Below are positions 24,235 to 33,469 of a stretch of DNA of 33,607 nucleotides, one piece after another. The translations under genes were made by a program, and so were the position numbers. Source of the stretch: Burkholderiales bacterium (GTDB taxonomy: Bacteria; Pseudomonadota; Gammaproteobacteria; Burkholderiales; Burkholderiaceae); the NCBI GenBank assembly GCA_947371645.1, contig CANBQJ010000015.1, positions 1 to 33,607 of the forward strand. The letters are read 5' to 3'. Positions within the stretch are counted from its first letter, which is position 1; each line of letters opens with the position of its first letter. The notes under the pieces are model-generated. The model had not been told where the DNA came from and ran no database searches. It was given only the letters and a program-made list of their open reading frames with translations.

Positions 24235-25322
24235 GACTTGACTTGCTTTTCGAGGGTACGGATGCGGTCGCGCAGGGCGTGAAGCTGCCGCAATGTCGCA
24301 GCGTTCTTTTCCCAGGATGCGTTGTCGTCAAACGGGAAGGCGCCGCTGTAGTGCCCGGGTTGGTGAATGGAGCGCGAGATCAGCGTGCCAGACGAGATGT
24401 GGACGTTGTCCACGATGGTTAGGTGCCCCAGGATCATGCCGGCACCGCCCACCGTGCAGTGTGCCCCGATGTGGGCGCTGCCGGCCACCCCGACGCAGCC
24501 GGCCATGGCCGTGTGCTCGCCAATGTGGGTGTTGTGGCCGATCTGGATGAGGTTGTCCAGCTTGACGCCATTGCTGATGACGGTGTCACCCAGGGCGCCA
24601 CGGTCGATGCAGGTGTTGGCGCCGATCTCGACGTCATCGCCGATGCGCACCGCGCCCAGTTGCTCGATCTTGACGTAGGTGCCCTGGTGGGGCGCAAAGC
24701 CGAACCCGTCTGCCCCGATGACCACGCCCGGGTGCACGATGCAGCGCTCGCCGATCACGCAGTCAAAGCCAATGGTGACGTGCGCCCCCACCCGCGTGCC
24801 ACGGCCGATGTGGGCGCGCGCACCCACCACCGTGTGTGAGCCGATGACGGCACCGGCCTCCAGCACCGCGCCAGCCTCGATCACGGCCAGGGGGCCAATG
24901 GTGACCTCGGCGCCCACCTGTGCGGTGGCATCGACCACCGCGCTGGGGTGGATGGCGGCGGGTGCCGCCGGGCGCACGCGCGCCGCCCACCATTGGGTGA
25001 GGCGGGCAAAATAAAGGTAGGCATCAGGCGTGAGGATGGCCGCACCACGGGCGGCGGCCTGCTCGGACAGGGCCGGGGCCACGATCACGCAAGCGGCCTG
25101 GGTGCTGGCCAGGTGCGCCACGAACTTGGGGTTGGCCAGGAAACTGATGGCCAGCGGGCCGGCAGATTCGAGTGGCGCGATCTCGCTGATGGCCAGGCTG
25201 GTGTCGCCACGCAACTCGCCACCCAGGTCGCGGACCAGCTCACCCAGGGTGACGGTCAAGGGCGGGGTGGCCGGGATGGCAGGCGAAGGCAAGGTTCCGG
25301 CAGGCGCTGAAGGCGCGCTCAC
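24231..25322 (-). CDS. lpxD: UDP-3-O-(3-hydroxyacyl)glucosamine N-acyltransferase
   Basis: Third step of lipid A synthesis, adding the 2-N-linked 3-hydroxyacyl chain from ACP. It has 363 residues. A uridine-binding N-terminal domain ([38 protein letters not shown]) precedes a hexapeptide-repeat beta-helix with the catalytic-His region [21 protein letters not shown]. The C-terminal helix ends [16 protein letters not shown]. It starts with GTG at 25322, overlapping the skp stop (GTGA, 4 bp). The N-terminus carries a short Ala/Pro-rich extension (about 20 residues) before the conserved domain. Confidence 0.96.
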   Translation of the reverse strand: MSAPSAPAGTLPSPAIPATPPLTVTLGELVRDLGGELRGDTSLAISEIAPLESAGPLAISFLANPKFVAHLASTQAACVIVAPALSEQAAARGAAILTPDAYLYFARLTQWWAARVRPAAPAAIHPSAVVDATAQVGAEVTIGPLAVIEAGAVLEAGAVIGSHTVVGARAHIGRGTRVGAHVTIGFDCVIGERCIVHPGVVIGADGFGFAPHQGTYVKIEQLGAVRIGDDVEIGANTCIDRGALGDTVISNGVKLDNLIQIGHNTHIGEHTAMAGCVGVAGSAHIGAHCTVGGAGMILGHLTIVDNVHISSGTLISRSIHQPGHYSGAFPFDDNASWEKNAATLRQLHALRDRIRTLEKQVKS

Positions 25323-25828
25323 TTGGCCGTTCCGGCGTTCATGGCCTTGATGACCTTGTCGGTCAGGTCGATGCGGGAGCTTGCATAAAAGGGCTCTTGC
25401 ACCACCAGGTCGTACTTTTCCAGTTCGGCGATCTGCTTGACCACCTTGCCGACCTTGTCGTAGAGCTGAGACAGCTCTTCGTTCTTGCGCTGGCTGAAGT
25501 CTTCCATCAGTTCGGCGCGCTTGCGCTGCAGCTCGCGGTTCTGGTCCAGCAGGTCACGCTGGCGGCGCACACGTTCGCTGTCGGCCATGGTGGGGGCTTC
25601 CTTGTCGAACTTTTCCGAGGCCTGACGCAGGCGAGTTTCGGCGTCCACCAGATCGGTGTCTCGGCGCTTGAACTCGGCGTCGAGCTTGGCCTGGGCAGCC
25701 TTGGCCGGGCTGGCGTCACGCAGGATGCGGTCGACGTTGACCACGCCGATTTTGAGCTCTTGGCCAAACGCCGAGCAAGCCAGCAAGAGGGCCAATGTGG
25801 CCAGCAGGACGTGACGTAGCGATTTCAT
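25319..25828 (-). CDS. skp: Periplasmic OmpH/Skp-family chaperone
   Basis: Trimeric periplasmic holdase that keeps unfolded outer-membrane proteins soluble on their way to BamA. The 169-residue precursor has a signal peptide ([23 protein letters not shown], cleavage likely near AFG-QE), then [13 protein letters not shown]. Long charged coiled-coil arms follow (about 45-130, with [19 protein letters not shown]) and the final strand segment [22 protein letters not shown]. It lies 2 bp behind bamA and overlaps lpxD. The gene name is by family; OmpH is a synonym. Confidence 0.95.
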   Translation of the reverse strand: MKSLRHVLLATLALLLACSAFGQELKIGVVNVDRILRDASPAKAAQAKLDAEFKRRDTDLVDAETRLRQASEKFDKEAPTMADSERVRRQRDLLDQNRELQRKRAELMEDFSQRKNEELSQLYDKVGKVVKQIAELEKYDLVVQEPFYASSRIDLTDKVIKAMNAGTAK

Positions 25829-25830
25829 GA

Positions 25831-28137
25831 TCAGAAGACGGTGCCGATCTGGAACTGGAGTTTCTGGATTTTATCTTGATCGAAATAGCGCAGGGCCGTG
25901 CCGTAGCTGAGTTTGAGCGGGCCCACTGGCGAGATCCAGCTGATGCCCACGCCCGTCGAGGCGCGGAAGTCGTGCAGTCGGATCTGTTCGGCTTCACCCC
26001 AGACGTTGCCCGCATCCAGGTAGCCAAACAGGCGCAGGCTGCGGTCGTTGCCAGCGCCTGGGAAGGGCACGTACAACTCGGTGTTGAGGTTGATGCGGCG
26101 GTTGCCGCCAATGTAGGCGCCTTCGATGTCCACCGGCCCCAGGGAGTTCTGCTCGAAGTTCCGCACCGTGCCCAGACCGCCGCCGTAGAAGTTCTTGAAG
26201 ACGGGGTATGGCTTGCCCTCCAGGCCGCGGCCATAACCGAACTCGCTGTTGAAGCCCAGGCTGAAGCGGTTGTTGATGGGGTAGAACTGCTGGAACTGGT
26301 AGTCGCTGCGCAGGTAGCGGGTGTCGCCGGACACCCCCCACTCGAAGTTCAGGCGCTGGTAGCGGCCATCCGTGGGGGCGATGGCGCTGTTGCGCGAGTC
26401 CCGGGACCAACCGACCGTCAGCGGCACCGACAGGCTGCGCTCGCCAAAGAGGTCGCGGTGCAGGCGGTAGCTCACTGGCAGGCCAATGTTGCCGTGGATG
26501 GCGGTTTGCTCTGCACCGGCGCCGAAGAACACCGTGTCGAATTCGGTGAAGGGCACGCCGAAACGCACCGCAGCACCCGGCGTGATGATCTCGTAGTCGC
26601 CGCCTTGTGAACTCAGGGGCCGGGACGTGCGGTAGAACAGGTCGTAGGAGCGCGACACGCCGCTGTCGGTGAAGTACGGGTCGACCGTGCTGACCACGAT
26701 GGTGCGGTTGTACTTGCTGGTGTTGACCTCGATGCCAAGGTAGTTGCCGGTGCCGAAGACGTTGTCTTGCTTGATCGAGCCCGTGATGGTGAACTTCTCG
26801 GCGCTGGAGAAGCCTGCACCCAGCATCAGGTTGCCGGTGGGCTTTTCTTCCACGGAGATGGTCAGGTCGACCTGGTCGACGGTGCCGGGCACCTCGGTGG
26901 TGTCCACGCTGACGTTCTTGAAGTAGCCCAGGCGGTCCACGCGGTCACGCGACAGCTTGATCTTCTGGCCGTCATACCAGGCGGTCTCAAACTGGCGGAA
27001 TTCACGGCGAATGACCTCGTCGCGGGTGCGCGAGTTGCCGGCCACGTTCACGCGGCGCACGTAGACGCGGCGCTGCGGCTGGGCCACCAGCACGGCCACG
27101 GCCTGGCCCTTGTCGCGGTCCAGTTCGGGCCGGAAATCGACCTTGGCAAAGGCATAGCCGAAGGCCGCGAAGCGTTCGGTGAAGGCCTTGACGGTGGCCG
27201 CCACGTCTTCGGCGCGGTAGGCCTCGCCGGGTTTGACGGTGATGAGCTTGAGGAAGGTGTCTTCCTTGCCCAGGTAGTCGCCTTCCAGCTTGACGGCCGT
27301 CACCACGTAACGCGGGCCTTCATTGACCGTGATGGCGATCGCGATGTCCTGCTTGTCCGGCGAGATGGCCACCTGGGTGGACTCGATCCTGAACTCCAGG
27401 TAGCCCCGGTTCAGGTAGTAGGACTTCAGGGTTTCCAGGTCGGCGTTGAGCTTGGAGCGCGCGTACTGGTCGGACTTGGTGTACCACGACAGCCAGTTGC
27501 CCATGCTCAGGTCCATCTGCGACAGCAAGGTGCCCTCGGAGAAGGCCTGATTGCCGGTGATGCGGATGTTCTTGATCTTGGTGACGTCGCCCTCCGTCAC
27601 CGTGAAGGTCACGTTGACGCGGTTGCGCTCAGCCGGGGTGATGGTGGTCACCACCTCGACGCCATAGAGGCTGCGGGTGAGGTACTGGCGCTTGAGCTCT
27701 TGCTCGGCGCGGTCGGCCAGGGCCCGGTCAAAGGGCTGACCTTCACCCACGCCCACGTCTTTCAGCGCCTTGACCAGCGCGTCCTTTTCGAACTCGCGGG
27801 TGCCGACGAATTCAACGCGCGAGATCACGGGGCGCTCTTCCACCACCACCACCACGACGCTGCCGTCGATCTGGATGCGCACGTCCTTGAACAGGCCGGT
27901 GGCAAACAGCGAACGCAGGCCAGCGGCGCCCTTGTCATCGGTGTAGGTGTCGCCCACGCGGAAAGGCAAGGAAGCGAACACGGTGCCGGCGTCTGCGCGT
28001 TGCAGGCCCTCGACACGGATGTCCTTGAGCACAAAGGGCTCGACGGCCCAGGCGGCCATGTGCGTCAGTGAAACGGCAAGACATGCCGCGAGCAGCGTCG
28101 GTTTGAACCGCGCTGCGGTCGGGAAGGAAATCAGCAT
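25831..28137 (-). CDS. bamA: Outer membrane protein assembly factor BamA
   Basis: Central Omp85 barrel of the BAM complex, which inserts beta-barrel proteins in the outer membrane. The 768-residue precursor has a signal peptide (cleavage likely after THMAAWA), POTRA repeats (the first starts FVLKDIRVEGLQRADAGTVF; others near ISRVEFVGTREFEKDALVKA, IKNIRITGNQAFSEGTLLSQ and YVRRVNVAGNSRTRDEVIRR), then the barrel from about residue 420 to the C-terminal Phe (LQFQIGTVF). The conserved loop-6 motif VRGF/Y reads VRNF here (Asn660, codon 26158-26160 reversed), a change in a signature position. It follows rseP by 12 bp. Confidence 0.97.
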   Translation of the reverse strand: MLISFPTAARFKPTLLAACLAVSLTHMAAWAVEPFVLKDIRVEGLQRADAGTVFASLPFRVGDTYTDDKGAAGLRSLFATGLFKDVRIQIDGSVVVVVVEERPVISRVEFVGTREFEKDALVKALKDVGVGEGQPFDRALADRAEQELKRQYLTRSLYGVEVVTTITPAERNRVNVTFTVTEGDVTKIKNIRITGNQAFSEGTLLSQMDLSMGNWLSWYTKSDQYARSKLNADLETLKSYYLNRGYLEFRIESTQVAISPDKQDIAIAITVNEGPRYVVTAVKLEGDYLGKEDTFLKLITVKPGEAYRAEDVAATVKAFTERFAAFGYAFAKVDFRPELDRDKGQAVAVLVAQPQRRVYVRRVNVAGNSRTRDEVIRREFRQFETAWYDGQKIKLSRDRVDRLGYFKNVSVDTTEVPGTVDQVDLTISVEEKPTGNLMLGAGFSSAEKFTITGSIKQDNVFGTGNYLGIEVNTSKYNRTIVVSTVDPYFTDSGVSRSYDLFYRTSRPLSSQGGDYEIITPGAAVRFGVPFTEFDTVFFGAGAEQTAIHGNIGLPVSYRLHRDLFGERSLSVPLTVGWSRDSRNSAIAPTDGRYQRLNFEWGVSGDTRYLRSDYQFQQFYPINNRFSLGFNSEFGYGRGLEGKPYPVFKNFYGGGLGTVRNFEQNSLGPVDIEGAYIGGNRRINLNTELYVPFPGAGNDRSLRLFGYLDAGNVWGEAEQIRLHDFRASTGVGISWISPVGPLKLSYGTALRYFDQDKIQKLQFQIGTVF

Positions 28138-28149
28138 CGGGAAGGAAAC

Positions 28150-29547
28150 TCAGTGCGCACCGATGAGGCGCGCCAGGTCGTTGTAAAGCGCCAGCGACAT
28201 CATCGCCAACATGAGGGCCACGCCACCGCGTTGCAGCCGTTCCAGCCAGCGGTCCGGCACGGGTCGGCCCGTCAGGCCCTCGAAAAGATAATACATGAGG
28301 TGCCCGCCATCCAGCACGGGCAGCGGCAGCAGGTTCAACACCCCCAGGCTGACGCTGACCAGGGCCAGGAAGCCGATGTAGTAGGCCCAGCCCAGGCGCA
28401 CGGACTGGCCGGCGTAGTCGGCGATGGTCAGCGGGCCGGACAGGTTCTTGAGGGAAGCCTGGCCAATGAGCATCTTGCCCAGCATGCTCAGGCTCAGGCG
28501 CGAGACCTCCCAGGTCTTGGTGGCCGCCAGGGTCAGGCCTTCCAGCCCGGCATGCACGACGTTGACCTGGGCAGGCTCGGTGCCCAGTGCCGCGTCGATG
28601 CGGGGCAGGCGCTGGCCCTGCACGTCCTTCATCACAGGGGTCAGGCTGAGGTCAAACTCTTGCGTGCCACGCTGGATGCGCAAGGCCAGCGGCAGGGCCT
28701 GGCCCTCTTTCTGGCTTTCGCGGATCAGGCGGCGCAGCTGAGCCGCGTCGGTGGGTGTCTCGCCATTGATGGTCAGCACGCGGTCGCCATGCTGCAGGCC
28801 AGCCTTGTGGGCGGCACCACCCGGCATGGCCTGGTCGATGACCGGCGGGGCATAGGGGCCGGCAAAGCCCAGTCGTTCCATGAGCTGGCCATCGACATCG
28901 GATGCGGGCACCTGGCTGGTGGCCAGCGTCAGCACCCGGGGGGCGGCTGCAGGGCCGTCCATGGCATCGCGGCGTTGCACCTGAACCTGCAGGTCAGCAC
29001 CGCTCAACGAGGCCTGGGTCAGCTGCCACTGCAGATCCGTCATGGAGACCACCGGGGTCCAGTCGGGCTCACCCTGAGGGCCCGCCTCGGGCGCACGGAC
29101 CGCCAGGATCTCGTCACCCGACAGGAAACCGGCCTGGGCCGCGGCCGTGGCAGGCTTGGGCTGGGCAAACCAGGGCTTGAGCTCGTCGACGCCCATCCAG
29201 TTGACGCAGGTGTAGAGCAGCACGGCCAGAAGCAGGTTGGCCAGGGGCCCGGCGGCCACCACCAAAGCGCGCTTTGGCAGCGATTGGCGGTTGAAGGCAC
29301 GGCTTTGCTCGGCCGGGTCGACCGGGCCTTCTCGCTCATCGAGCATCTTCACGTAGCCGCCCAGGGGCAAGGCACAGATGACGAATTCGGTCTCGCCGCG
29401 CTGACGCGACCACAGCACCTTGCCAAAACCCACAGAGAAACGCAGCACCTTGACGCCGCAGCTCACGGCGGCCTGGTAATGCCCCCACTCGTGGATGACC
29501 ACCAGCAGGGCGATGGTCACCAGAAAGGCCAGAACGGTGGTCAGCAT
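28150..29547 (-). CDS. rseP: RIP metalloprotease RseP (site-2 protease)
   Basis: Inner-membrane zinc protease that cuts the anti-sigma factor RseA after DegS and so releases sigma-E under envelope stress. It has 465 residues. The zinc site HEWGH is in the first membrane helix (His19, Glu20, His23), the family loop ICALPLGGYVKMLDEREG follows, and two PDZ domains lie in the periplasmic part (about 130-300; the second includes GGAAHKAGLQHGDRVLTINGE). The third metal ligand motif is LPLPVLDGGHLMYYLFE. Its ribosome binding site is inside a small hairpin just before the ATG. Its place beside bamA and skp, known sigma-E targets in enterobacteria, fits. Confidence 0.96.
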   Translation of the reverse strand: MLTTVLAFLVTIALLVVIHEWGHYQAAVSCGVKVLRFSVGFGKVLWSRQRGETEFVICALPLGGYVKMLDEREGPVDPAEQSRAFNRQSLPKRALVVAAGPLANLLLAVLLYTCVNWMGVDELKPWFAQPKPATAAAQAGFLSGDEILAVRAPEAGPQGEPDWTPVVSMTDLQWQLTQASLSGADLQVQVQRRDAMDGPAAAPRVLTLATSQVPASDVDGQLMERLGFAGPYAPPVIDQAMPGGAAHKAGLQHGDRVLTINGETPTDAAQLRRLIRESQKEGQALPLALRIQRGTQEFDLSLTPVMKDVQGQRLPRIDAALGTEPAQVNVVHAGLEGLTLAATKTWEVSRLSLSMLGKMLIGQASLKNLSGPLTIADYAGQSVRLGWAYYIGFLALVSVSLGVLNLLPLPVLDGGHLMYYLFEGLTGRPVPDRWLERLQRGGVALMLAMMSLALYNDLARLIGAH

Positions 29548-29548
29548 G

Positions 29549-29561
29549 GACGGTCTCCGTC
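29549..29561 (-). promoter_or_regulatory. Hairpin over the rseP ribosome binding site
   Basis: On the minus strand GACGG-AGA-CCGTC forms a 5-bp stem with a 3-nt loop, ending one base before the rseP ATG. The only good Shine-Dalgarno (GGAG) lies in the stem and loop. Small but perfect; it may lower rseP translation or make it temperature sensitive. Function is inference. Confidence 0.35.
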
Positions 29562-29656
29562 AGAAGGGGCAGCGGCCAGAATGTACGGCCGAATGCCTGA
29601 CATGTTGCCGCATGCCGAATGTAAATGCGCGCGGATCACCACGGCAAAAGCACCAT

Positions 29657-30868
29657 TCAAACCTGGCAAGCCTGCGTCCGGGCACGCGCCAGGGCGCGCG
29701 CCTGGGCGTCCAGCGCCAGCAGACCGTCCAGGCTGCGCACCTGATCGGCAGACAGCGGACAGGCCTCCAGCGTGGCCACATTGACCTGGTGGATCTGATC
29801 GAACCGGATGCGCCCGCCCAGGAAAGCCTCCACGGCCACCTCGTTGGCCGCATTGAGCACGCAGGTCGTGCCCTCTGCGGCGCGCAGCGCCTGCCAGGCC
29901 AGTTGCAAACCGGGCCAGCGCTGGTGGTCCGCGGGCTGGAACGTCAAGGCGCTCAGCGAGGTGAAATCCAGCACCGAGGCACCGGACGTGACGCGCTCGG
30001 GGTGAGACAGGCCATAGGCGATGGGCACACGCATGTCGGGCGTGCCCAGTTGCGCCAGCACCGAGTGGTCGCGGCAAACCACCATCGAGTGGATGATGCT
30101 TTGCGGGTGCACGACCACCTTGATCTGGTCTGGCGTGAGGTTGAACAGCCAGCGCGCCTCGATGACCTCCAGCGCCTTGTTCATCATCGTGGCCGAATCC
30201 ACCGAGATCTTGCGCCCCATGACCCAGTTGGGGTGGGCACAGGCCTGGTCAGGGGTGATGTCGGCGAAGGTGGCCGGATCGCGTTGGCGGAACGGGCCGC
30301 CCGAGGCGGTCAACACGATGTGGTCGATGGCCTGCGCCCACTGGCTGCGGTCGGCCGGTAGGCACTGGAAGATGGCCGAGTGTTCGCTGTCGATGGGCAG
30401 CAGCGTGGCGCCACCCTGCTCGACGGCGTCCATGAACAGCTGACCGCCCACCACCAGGGCCTCTTTGTTGGCCAGCAGCAAGCGCTTGCCGGCGCGGGCG
30501 GCCGCCAGGCAGGGGGCCAGGCCCGCAGCGCCCACGATGGCCGCCATCACGACGTCCACGTCCGGGTGAGCGGCGACATCGGCCAGGGCCTGCTCGCCAC
30601 TCAGCACTTCGGTGGTCGCGCCCTGTTCGCGCAGGGCCGCGCGCAACTGGACGGCGTGGGCTTCCTGGGGCATCACCGCCCAACGGGGTCGCCATTGCAG
30701 GCACTGGGCCAGGAGCGCGTCCACGCGGGTCGCGCCTGTGAGCGCCAGGACCTCATAGCGCTCGGGGTGGCGCGACAGCACGTCCAGCGTGTTGACGCCG
30801 ATCGAGCCCGTGGCACCCAGCACGCACACGCGTTGCCGAGGGCCTGATGCGAAAGTGGAAGCATCCAT
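29657..30868 (-). CDS. dxr: 1-deoxy-D-xylulose-5-phosphate reductoisomerase
   Basis: NADPH- and metal-dependent enzyme making 2-C-methyl-D-erythritol 4-phosphate, the committed step of the MEP isoprenoid route and target of fosmidomycin. It has 403 residues from the ATG at 30868. The NADPH site is VCVLGATGSIGVNTLDV, then LLLANKEALVVGG, and the metal/substrate region has IDSEHSAIFQ. The flexible loop region and signature are LTASGGPFR and NWVMGRKISVDSATMMNK. An ATG at 30898 would add ten residues but has no ribosome binding site and overlaps the end of cdsA. UppS, which uses the end product, is two genes upstream. Confidence 0.96.
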   Translation of the reverse strand: MDASTFASGPRQRVCVLGATGSIGVNTLDVLSRHPERYEVLALTGATRVDALLAQCLQWRPRWAVMPQEAHAVQLRAALREQGATTEVLSGEQALADVAAHPDVDVVMAAIVGAAGLAPCLAAARAGKRLLLANKEALVVGGQLFMDAVEQGGATLLPIDSEHSAIFQCLPADRSQWAQAIDHIVLTASGGPFRQRDPATFADITPDQACAHPNWVMGRKISVDSATMMNKALEVIEARWLFNLTPDQIKVVVHPQSIIHSMVVCRDHSVLAQLGTPDMRVPIAYGLSHPERVTSGASVLDFTSLSALTFQPADHQRWPGLQLAWQALRAAEGTTCVLNAANEVAVEAFLGGRIRFDQIHQVNVATLEACPLSADQVRSLDGLLALDAQARALARARTQACQV

Positions 30869-30890
30869 GCGGTCAGTGCCCTCGGCCCGT

Positions 30891-31814
30891 TCAACCATGA
30901 CAGAAACTGAGCAAGCCCAGCGACAAAGGCAGCACAGGCAGCAAGGCATCGATGCGGTCCAGCACCCCGCCGTGACCCGGCAGCAACTGGCTGCTGTCCT
31001 TCTCCCCTGCCTGACGCTTGATGAGGGATTCGAACAGATCGCCCACCACGCTCATGCCCGTCAGCGCGGCCGTGGCCAGCACCAGGCCCACGGGACCGAG
31101 GCCTTGCAGCAGGCGGCTGTAGATGCTGGGGGCGTCCACGCCCAGGGTGTTGTCCAGCCAGATCCAGAACACCGCCAGCAAGAGTACCGCCAGTTGGCCC
31201 GCCACCACACCCTCCCAGCTCTTGCCCGGGCTGATGCTGGGTGCCAGCTTGTGGCGCCCAAAACGGCGGCCACCAAAGTAGGCACCGATGTCGGCCGCCC
31301 ACACCAGGCACATCACCGACAGGAGGTAGTTCAGGCCCTGGGCCTTGCTTTCGACCAGCGCCAGCCAGGCGGCGGTCAGGACCAGCACGCCCAGCGCACG
31401 GCGAGCCCCTTGCGGCACGGCCAGCCAGTGGGCGCCGCCCCAGCGCAGGGCCGCAGCACCGCCCAGCACCCACACGGCGCCCGCCACCCACCACAAGAGT
31501 GGCGTGGTGTAGAAGCCCAGCAGCGGGTGCGTCCAGGTGTGCACATGGCCCGCCACGCCCTCACCGTGGCCTGCCGCGGCCTGCCACAGGGGCAAGCCCA
31601 TGCGCTCGGCCGCGAACAAGCAGGCGCCCGCCACTGCGGCGCCCAGCAGCCAGGCCCGCGCGCCACCCACCTGGTTCAAGCGGGACCATTCCCAGCCGGC
31701 CGCGGCGATGAACACCAGCGACAGCAAGGCGAAGGGCCAGCTGGCGTCCACCCACAAGGTGGGCAAGAGGATGCCGACCAGGACCAAGGCGGTGATGACA
31801 CGTTGGCGCAACAT
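30891..31814 (-). CDS. cdsA: Phosphatidate cytidylyltransferase (CDP-diacylglycerol synthase)
   Basis: Integral membrane enzyme making CDP-diacylglycerol from phosphatidate and CTP, the branch point for all phospholipids and the substrate of PgsA. The 307-residue protein has multiple hydrophobic helices and the CDS signature near the C-terminus: SLIKRQAGEKDSSQLLPGHG followed by GVLDRIDA. A middle conserved segment reads ADIGAYFGGRRFGRHKLAP, then SISPGKSWEG. It starts at the ATG at 31814, 3 bp after the uppS stop. Confidence 0.96.
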   Translation of the reverse strand: MLRQRVITALVLVGILLPTLWVDASWPFALLSLVFIAAAGWEWSRLNQVGGARAWLLGAAVAGACLFAAERMGLPLWQAAAGHGEGVAGHVHTWTHPLLGFYTTPLLWWVAGAVWVLGGAAALRWGGAHWLAVPQGARRALGVLVLTAAWLALVESKAQGLNYLLSVMCLVWAADIGAYFGGRRFGRHKLAPSISPGKSWEGVVAGQLAVLLLAVFWIWLDNTLGVDAPSIYSRLLQGLGPVGLVLATAALTGMSVVGDLFESLIKRQAGEKDSSQLLPGHGGVLDRIDALLPVLPLSLGLLSFCHG

Positions 31815-31817
31815 GGT

Positions 31818-32645
31818 TCAGCCCTGCTCCGACTGACGCGGCAGATCGGCGTCATAGGGCGGCGGCTCCAGATCGAAGCCCAGGGCGCCCTCGCCTTCGC
31901 CCGACGCACCCACATCGCCAAAACGGCGCTCGCGCTGCTCGTAGCTGGCGATCGCGCGGTCGAGCTCCTTGCCATCGAAATCCGGCCACAGGCAGTCGGT
32001 GAAGACCAGCTCCGAGTAGGCGCTCTGCCACAGCAGGAAGTTGGAGAGGCGCACCTCGCCACCCGTACGGATGAACAGGTCCGGATCTGGCGCGTAGCTC
32101 ATCGCCATGAAACGGGACAAGGCCGCTTCGTCCAGCTCGTCAGGGTTGAGACCCGCAGCGATCGCGCGGCGACAGGCCTGCACGATGTCCCAGCGGCCGC
32201 CGTAGTTGAAAGCCACCGTCAGGGTCAGGCGGCTGTTGTGGGCCGTGTTGCGCTCTGCGTCCTGCAGGGCTTCGCGCACCCTGGCCGAAACCGTGCTGAG
32301 GTCACCGGCCACGCGGATGCGCACGCCGTCGGCCTTGAGCTTGGTCAGGTGCTTGGACAGCGCCACGATCAGCAAGCTCATCAGGCCCGAGACCTCGGCC
32401 TCAGGGCGCTTCCAGTTCTCCGAGGAGAACGCGAACACCGTGAGGTAGGGGATGTGGCGGTCGGAGGTGGCCTGCACCACGCGCACCAGGGCGTCCACCC
32501 CCGCCTTGTGCCCCACGCCGCGCGGCATGAAGCGCTTGCGGGCCCAGCGGCCGTTGCCGTCCATCACGATGGCCACGTGGCGCAGGCCGGATGGGCCCGC
32601 TGCGCGCGGCTCGCTGATGGTGGTTTCGGGGTCGGACGAGGCCAT
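31818..32645 (-). CDS. uppS: (2E,6E)-farnesyl-diphosphate-dependent undecaprenyl diphosphate synthase
   Basis: Cis-prenyltransferase making the C55 lipid carrier for peptidoglycan and O-antigen. From the ATG at 32645 (AAGGTAG upstream) it has 275 residues. The family motifs are HVAIVMDGNGRWARKR with the catalytic Asp, YLTVFAFSSENWKRP, TVAFNYGGRWDIVQA, and the C-terminal DLFIRTGGEVRLSNFLLWQ and ELVFTDCLWPDF. A C-terminal tail of about 35 acidic/Pro-rich residues (ASGEGEGALGFDLEPPPYDA) goes beyond the E. coli length. An upstream in-frame start (32717) is less likely. It is separated from frr by 189 bp in which I see no clear signal. Confidence 0.96.
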   Translation of the reverse strand: MASSDPETTISEPRAAGPSGLRHVAIVMDGNGRWARKRFMPRGVGHKAGVDALVRVVQATSDRHIPYLTVFAFSSENWKRPEAEVSGLMSLLIVALSKHLTKLKADGVRIRVAGDLSTVSARVREALQDAERNTAHNSRLTLTVAFNYGGRWDIVQACRRAIAAGLNPDELDEAALSRFMAMSYAPDPDLFIRTGGEVRLSNFLLWQSAYSELVFTDCLWPDFDGKELDRAIASYEQRERRFGDVGASGEGEGALGFDLEPPPYDADLPRQSEQG

Positions 32646-32834
32646 GGACGGACTACCTTTTTTGAAGGGTGCAATGTGCGATGAGCCAGCTGCCCGAGCT
32701 GGGGGCTCGCGCAACATGCACCGCCGCCAGCACCACCGGAGAATGACGCGAGGCGGACCACGCCGCCTCGATGTGAATACCGCCAGCCCGGCCGCTTGCG
32801 CACCCCGGCTGAAACCGCGCTGCCGCAGTGTGGA

Positions 32835-33395
32835 TCACACCGCCAGGATTTCGGCTTCCTTGGCCTGGACCATCTTGTCGATCTCGACGATGGTGCGGTC
32901 GGTGAGCTTCTGGATGTCGTCTTGCGAACGGCGGTCATCGTCTTCGGTGATGGCCTTGTCCTTGAGCAGCTTCTTGGCGTGCTCATTGGCATCGCGGCGC
33001 AAGTTGCGCACGGCGACCTTGGCGTCTTCGCCAGAAGACTTCACCACCTTGGTGAGGTCCTTGCGGCGCTCTTCGGTCAGCGCCGGCATCGGCACGCGGA
33101 TCAGGTCACCTTGTGCGGACGGGTTCAGGCCCAGGTCGGACTCCCGAATGGCCTTCTCGATCTTCGGAGCCAGGCCCTTTTCCCAGGGCTGCACGCTGAT
33201 GTTGCGGGCATCGATCAGGGACACGTTGGCCACCTGGCTGATGGGCACCATCGAGCCGTAGTAATCCACCTGCACCTGGTCGAGGATGCCAGGATGGGCG
33301 CGACCCGTGCGGATCTTGGCCAGGTCGTGCTTGAAGGATTCGATGGACTTGGCCATCTTCTGCTCTGCGTTCTTCTTGATGTCGGAAATGCTCAT
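32835..33395 (-). CDS. frr: Ribosome recycling factor
   Basis: Splits the post-termination ribosome together with EF-G. The 186-residue length is typical. The sequence starts [18 protein letters not shown] and has the helix-domain motif [19 protein letters not shown]. Domain II contains [20 protein letters not shown], and [20 protein letters not shown] and [20 protein letters not shown] follow. The C-terminal helix ends with [18 protein letters not shown]. The ATG at 33395 has GGAG about 10 nt upstream. It follows pyrH by 74 bp, the usual pyrH-frr order. Confidence 0.97.
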   Translation of the reverse strand: MSISDIKKNAEQKMAKSIESFKHDLAKIRTGRAHPGILDQVQVDYYGSMVPISQVANVSLIDARNISVQPWEKGLAPKIEKAIRESDLGLNPSAQGDLIRVPMPALTEERRKDLTKVVKSSGEDAKVAVRNLRRDANEHAKKLLKDKAITEDDDRRSQDDIQKLTDRTIVEIDKMVQAKEAEILAV

Positions 33396-33447
33396 GTCTT
33401 CTGCTCCGTTTGGATGCCCGGACGCCCACAACGCGTCAGGGCTGAAA

Positions 33448-33465
33448 CCGGTGGACGACCACCGG
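33448..33465 (-). other. Stem-loop between pyrH and frr
   Basis: CCGGTGG/CCACCGG (33448-33454, 33459-33465) forms a 7-bp stem with a 4-nt loop just after the pyrH stop. On the minus strand it is followed by TTTC only, so it is at best a weak terminator or attenuator that lets part of the transcription pass into frr. Confidence 0.45.
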
Positions 33466-33469
33466 AGTC

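Noticed and set aside
29588..29621. Two GCCGAATG copies 26 bp apart in the dxr-rseP gap
   Set aside because: Short 8-mer repeat without symmetry or partner elements; likely chance.
28153..29784. 543-codon plus-strand frame opposite rseP
   Set aside because: Antisense shadow; RseP motifs on the minus strand are complete.
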